Source: Anaerolineae bacterium
Lineage (GTDB): Bacteria > Chloroflexota > Anaerolineae > Anaerolineales > Villigracilaceae
DNA: 8,222 bases
Reading direction: 5' to 3'
NCBI GenBank assembly: GCA_003694975.1
Contig: RFJH01000279.1
Span: forward strand, 1-8,222
Below are positions 5,658 through 8,222 of this stretch, piece after piece (the stretch's first letter is position 1; each line of letters opens with the position of its first letter). Under the pieces are notes generated by a model. It made no database searches and was not told the DNA's origin. It saw only the letters and a list, made by a program, of their open reading frames with translations. The position numbers and the translations under genes are program-made.

Positions 5658-6797
5658 CTACACCTTCTCCAGCACGGTTGCCGTGGCCATGCCGTGACCG
5701 ATGCACATGGTTTGCAAGCCGTAGCGGGCGTTGCGGCGCTGCAACTCGTAGACCAATTTGGTCATCAGGATCGCGCCGGTCGCGCCCAGGGGGTGACCGT
5801 GCGCGATGGCGCCGCCATTCGGGTTGACGCGCGCCATATCCGGCTCGAATTCTTTCGCCCACGCCAGGACGACGCTGGCGAACGCTTCGTTGATTTCGAT
5901 GACATCCATATCGGCCAGCGTGAGGCCGGCGCGCTTGAGCACTTCCTTCGTGGCCGGGATGGGCCCATCGAGCATCAGTACCGGGTCGGAGCCGACCACG
6001 ACGCGGGCGACGAGGCGCGCCAGCGGGGTCAGGTTGTAGCGCCCTACGGCGGCGGGAGAGGCGAGGAGCAGCGCGGCCGCGCCGTCGCTGATCTGGCTGG
6101 CGTTTCCGGCGGTGATGACGCCGTCCTCTTTGAACACGGGCTTCAAGGCGGCCATCTTCTCCCTATCGGGCGGGATGCGCACGCCCTGATCCTGCCTGAA
6201 TAACGTGCCATCGGGGAGTTCGATGGGCAGGATCTGGCCCTCGAAGCGTCCCTCGCGAATGGCCTCGCCGGCGCGGAGGTGACTTTCGTAGGCGTAGTCA
6301 TCCAGTTCTTCGCGGCTCAAACCCCACTTTTCGGCCATCATCTCGGCGCTGATGCCCTGGTGGACGAGTTTGTACGGGAAGTCCTTCGGCCACTCCGGGG
6401 GGTAATCCGCGCCCAACGGCTGGTGCGACATCATCTCCGTCCCACCGGCGAGGACGATGTCCATGTCGCCGGAGAGGATGGCCTGGGCGGCGAAGTGCAC
6501 CGCCTGTTGACTCGACCCGCACATGCGGTTCAGCGTGACCGCCGGGACGTGGACCGGGAACCCGGCCTTGAGCACGGCCAGGCGCGCCAGGTTGGCGCCC
6601 TGATCGCCGATGGGCGTCACCACGCCCCAGACGACATCCTCCACGCGCTCCATCGGCACCCCGGCGCGGCGGACGGCTTCGCGCATGACCGCCGCGGCCA
6701 GGTCCACCGGGGCGATGGGATAGAGCGCGCCGGTGGGTTTTCCCACGCCGATGGCGGTGCGCACGGCGCTGACGATGAAGACTTCTCTTTCGCTCAT
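5658..6797 (-). CDS. thiolase family acetyl-CoA acyltransferase (FadA-like)
   Basis: Thiolases either cleave 3-ketoacyl-CoA (beta-oxidation) or condense two acetyl-CoA. The 379-residue protein has the full catalytic set: nucleophilic Cys93 in NRMCGSS, NEAFA (303-307), His335 in GHPLGATGA, and Cys365 in TMCIGHGMATA. The N-terminus SAVRTAIG and the NPNGGAIA segment (325-332) are also typical. The overall look, including the CIGxG end, is closer to FadA-type degradative thiolases than to biosynthetic PhaA types, but substrate length cannot be read from sequence. No hydratase, dehydrogenase or acyl-CoA ligase gene is adjacent, so it appears to stand alone. The start at 6797 has a strong GGAGGAG just upstream. 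The gene converges with surE and no separate terminator fits between them. Confidence 0.95.
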   Translation of the reverse strand: MSEREVFIVSAVRTAIGVGKPTGALYPIAPVDLAAAVMREAVRRAGVPMERVEDVVWGVVTPIGDQGANLARLAVLKAGFPVHVPAVTLNRMCGSSQQAVHFAAQAILSGDMDIVLAGGTEMMSHQPLGADYPPEWPKDFPYKLVHQGISAEMMAEKWGLSREELDDYAYESHLRAGEAIREGRFEGQILPIELPDGTLFRQDQGVRIPPDREKMAALKPVFKEDGVITAGNASQISDGAAALLLASPAAVGRYNLTPLARLVARVVVGSDPVLMLDGPIPATKEVLKRAGLTLADMDVIEINEAFASVVLAWAKEFEPDMARVNPNGGAIAHGHPLGATGAILMTKLVYELQRRNARYGLQTMCIGHGMATATVLEKV

Positions 6798-6811
6798 AGG
6801 CTCCTCCGAAC

Positions 6812-6850
6812 CAGAGATAAATAACCGGAGATGAACGGAGATAAACGGAG
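6812..6850. repeat. degenerate ~10-bp tandem repeats upstream of the thiolase gene
   Basis: Positions 6826-6835 and 6836-6845 are tandem decamers (CGGAGATGAA, CGGAGATAAA). A third partial copy (CGGAG) is at 6846-6850 and a diverged copy (CAGAGATAAA-like) starts at 6812. Short CGGAGA-type tandem runs are common intergenic filler in several phyla. The repeats occupy the expected promoter/leader region of the minus-strand thiolase gene; no clear -10/-35 pair is visible. Confidence 0.5.
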
Positions 6851-6856
6851 AGGTTG

Positions 6857-7016
6857 CCGTTGCAACGGTGTTCTATCACCTATCCGAAAAACACCGGGTC
6901 TTCCGGACGGTAAACCGTCCGGCTCGCACTGCAAAGCCCCTTCGGGCTGCTTTCAACGCTCGGGCGAGTTGTAGGATGGGATTCATCCCGTCCCCTCGCT
7001 AAACTCCGCGTAGCGA
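6857..7016. repeat. cluster of palindromes (REP-like) in the thiolase-hom gap
   Basis: This gene-free stretch holds five consecutive inverted repeats. They are a perfect 12-bp palindrome CCGTTGCAACGG (6857-6868); a 9-bp stem with a 2-nt loop (6903-6911/6914-6922, CCGGACGGT type); a 5-bp AGCCC/GGGCT stem (6935-6939/6944-6948); a 9-bp stem with one G·U and a 2-nt loop (6974-6982/6985-6993); and TCGCTA/TAGCGA (6996-7001/7011-7016). Such clustering suggests REP-type intergenic repeats or a structured RNA. A 78-codon open frame across it shows no protein-like character. I see no convincing gene in 6798-7116. Confidence 0.55.
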
Positions 7017-7116
7017 AGTCGAGGCGCCCTATGCGTCGATCTTCCGACTGCGCCCTTCGGTGAGACTCAGTGCATTGCTCGGCCACCGTTTTGGCTTCTA
7101 CCATTATGGCCTGCAA

Positions 7117-8148
7117 TCAATACGATTGAGGCCTGACGGCGTTGAGGAAATCGGCCAGGAGGCCGTAGGCGGTGGTCTCCGGGCCGGGATCGGCCTCGAT
7201 GACGGAGAGCAGGCCGAGGACGTCCGTCTCGAATTGGACGATGGAGGTCGTCCCTTCGACGCCGTAGAGGGGCGAATCGGGCGAGACTTTTTCGGGACGG
7301 ACGCGGGCGAGGACGCCCTCGCCCTCTCGCCGCGCCGAGCAGACCAACTTCCAGCGTTTGCCCTCCGCCCGCGCCGTGGCGATTTTCTCCGCCGTGATGC
7401 TTCGAATCCCCTCGCGTTCCACCTCCTGCGGCTTGAGCGGGATGCCCATCAACACCGTGACCAGCGCGGCGACCTTAATGGCCGCGTCCCAGCCGTCCAC
7501 ATCGGCGGAGGGGTCGGTCTCGGCGATGCCGATGGATTGCGCGTAGGCAACGGCTTCCTCGAACGTCTCGCCGGCTTCCATGCGCGTCAGGATCAGGTTG
7601 GTGGTGGAGTTGAGCACGCCGCGAAAAGCGAGCAGACGCGCCCCGGGCAGGGCTTCGCGGAAGAGAGAGAAGATCGGCGCGCCGTCCATCACGGTGGATT
7701 CAAAGAGGAAACGGCGCCCTTTTTCGGCGGCCAGGCGCGTGAGTTCCCCGTAGGCGTGGACGACCGGCCCCTTGTTCGCGGTGATCGCGTGCATCCCGCG
7801 CGCCAGGGCGGTGCGAATATGGGTGATCGCCGGTTCGCCGGTCTCGTGGTTGACGGGGGTGTTCTCGAAGAGCACATCGGCGGGGACTTCGGCGAGGAAA
7901 GCCCCCGTATCGGGGATGGTCTTCCGTGAGAGGGGCGCCAGCGATTGCCCTGCTTCCACGAGTTCGAGGGCGCGGGTCAGGTCGAGGCCGTCGGGGTCTA
8001 TGGCGATGCCGTGACGACCGGTGGCGATGCCGGTCACGCGGAAGGTGATGCCGTAGCGTTCGGCGAGGTCGGCGCGCTTGCGCAACAGGAGACGGGCGAA
8101 GGCGCGTCCGACGTTGCCGAAACCGAGGAGAGCGAGGGAGATGGTCAT
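7117..8148 (-). CDS. hom: homoserine dehydrogenase (no ACT domain)
   Basis: The enzyme reduces aspartate semialdehyde to homoserine with NAD(P)H, the branch point to Thr, Met and Ile. The 343-residue protein starts with a Rossmann nucleotide-binding motif GFGNVGR (9-15), followed by the catalytic domain: TANKGPV (K126), FESTVMDGAPI (149-159), GVLNSTTN (177-184) and AETDPSADVDGWDAAIK (209-225). By spacing, E210, D221 and K225 correspond to the catalytic Glu, Asp and Lys of the yeast enzyme, and K126 to its proton-relay Lys. It ends at about residue 343, so the C-terminal ACT domain of roughly 430-residue bacterial forms is absent and feedback control by Thr through ACT is not expected. The start at 8148 fits the family, but no Shine-Dalgarno lies upstream; an 8-bp tandem repeat is there instead. 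The gene upstream is outside the window. Confidence 0.95.
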   Translation of the reverse strand: MTISLALLGFGNVGRAFARLLLRKRADLAERYGITFRVTGIATGRHGIAIDPDGLDLTRALELVEAGQSLAPLSRKTIPDTGAFLAEVPADVLFENTPVNHETGEPAITHIRTALARGMHAITANKGPVVHAYGELTRLAAEKGRRFLFESTVMDGAPIFSLFREALPGARLLAFRGVLNSTTNLILTRMEAGETFEEAVAYAQSIGIAETDPSADVDGWDAAIKVAALVTVLMGIPLKPQEVEREGIRSITAEKIATARAEGKRWKLVCSARREGEGVLARVRPEKVSPDSPLYGVEGTTSIVQFETDVLGLLSVIEADPGPETTAYGLLADFLNAVRPQSY

Positions 8149-8154
8149 GGTCGA

Positions 8155-8210
8155 GTGGTCTGGTGGTCTGGTGGTTGGGTGGTCTGGTAGTCGGGTGGTC
8201 GGGTGGTCGT
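8155..8210. repeat. 8-bp tandem repeat, seven copies, immediately upstream of hom
   Basis: Seven head-to-tail octamers with plus-strand consensus GTGGTC(T/G)G run without gaps: GTGGTCTG twice, then GTGGTTGG, GTGGTCTG, GTAGTCGG, GTGGTCGG and GTGGTCGT. Degenerate GGTC/GTGG material continues to the window edge. It ends 6 bp before the hom start codon, where the ribosome binding site would be. The minus-strand version is C/A-rich (CCACC) with no anti-16S complement and no AT-rich -10 box. Confidence 0.85.
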
Positions 8211-8222
8211 GGTCAGATGGGA

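Noticed and set aside
5691..5705. His368 in the thiolase CIGHG motif as a damaged active site
   Set aside because: This position varies in the family; FadA-type enzymes have Leu there. The catalytic Cys93, His335 and Cys365 are intact.
6880..7116. 78-codon minus-strand open frame
   Set aside because: It runs through the palindrome cluster, has no ribosome binding site and no protein-like composition.

Overview
The window looks like chromosomal DNA from a moderately GC-rich bacterium. The translation genes are bacterial: ribosomal protein S2 and a short, roughly 200-residue EF-Ts. The short EF-Ts, the very acidic S2 tail, the membrane-anchored endonuclease/exonuclease/phosphatase (EEP) protein and the G/T-rich octamer minisatellite make me think of Chloroflexota (Anaerolineae-like). 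That is an inference from general impression, not a database result.

Layout. (1) Positions 1-143 hold what looks like the edge of something larger. There is a possible protein C-terminus, a long hairpin, and then only the 3' half of a tRNA-Lys(CUU), from the anticodon loop to the discriminator base. No 5' half fits upstream. This is what the distal attachment site of an element integrated into a tRNA gene looks like, with the element lying to the left, outside the window. A strong bidirectional terminator (147-173) follows. (2) Positions 178-4693, minus strand, carry the conserved cluster rpsB-tsf-pyrH, followed by a large membrane protein with a C-terminal EEP domain resembling eukaryotic Cwh43/PGAP2IP. 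A perfect intrinsic terminator sits between tsf and pyrH, with no room for a promoter before pyrH. It therefore probably works as an attenuator. (3) Positions 4694-4885 are a compact divergent control region with a good extended -10 promoter for rpsB and a roughly 160-nt rpsB leader. (4) surE (4886-5653, plus) converges on a FadA-like thiolase gene (5658-6797, minus), with 4 bp between the stop codons. (5) Positions 6798-7116 have no gene but contain short tandem repeats and a run of palindromes resembling REP-type intergenic repeats. (6) A homoserine dehydrogenase without an ACT domain (7117-8148, minus) has no Shine-Dalgarno sequence. Directly upstream of its start are seven copies of an 8-bp tandem repeat that reach nearly to the window edge.

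Function. rpsB, tsf and pyrH couple ribosome and elongation-factor synthesis to pyrimidine nucleotide supply. SurE is a nucleotide/phosphate-ester phosphatase. The thiolase belongs to fatty-acid or acyl-CoA metabolism and homoserine dehydrogenase to Thr/Met/Ile synthesis. The last three look like ordinary, separately transcribed housekeeping genes. The features most worth follow-up are the tRNA half-site, the tsf/pyrH attenuator, the Cwh43-like protein and the S2 tail.
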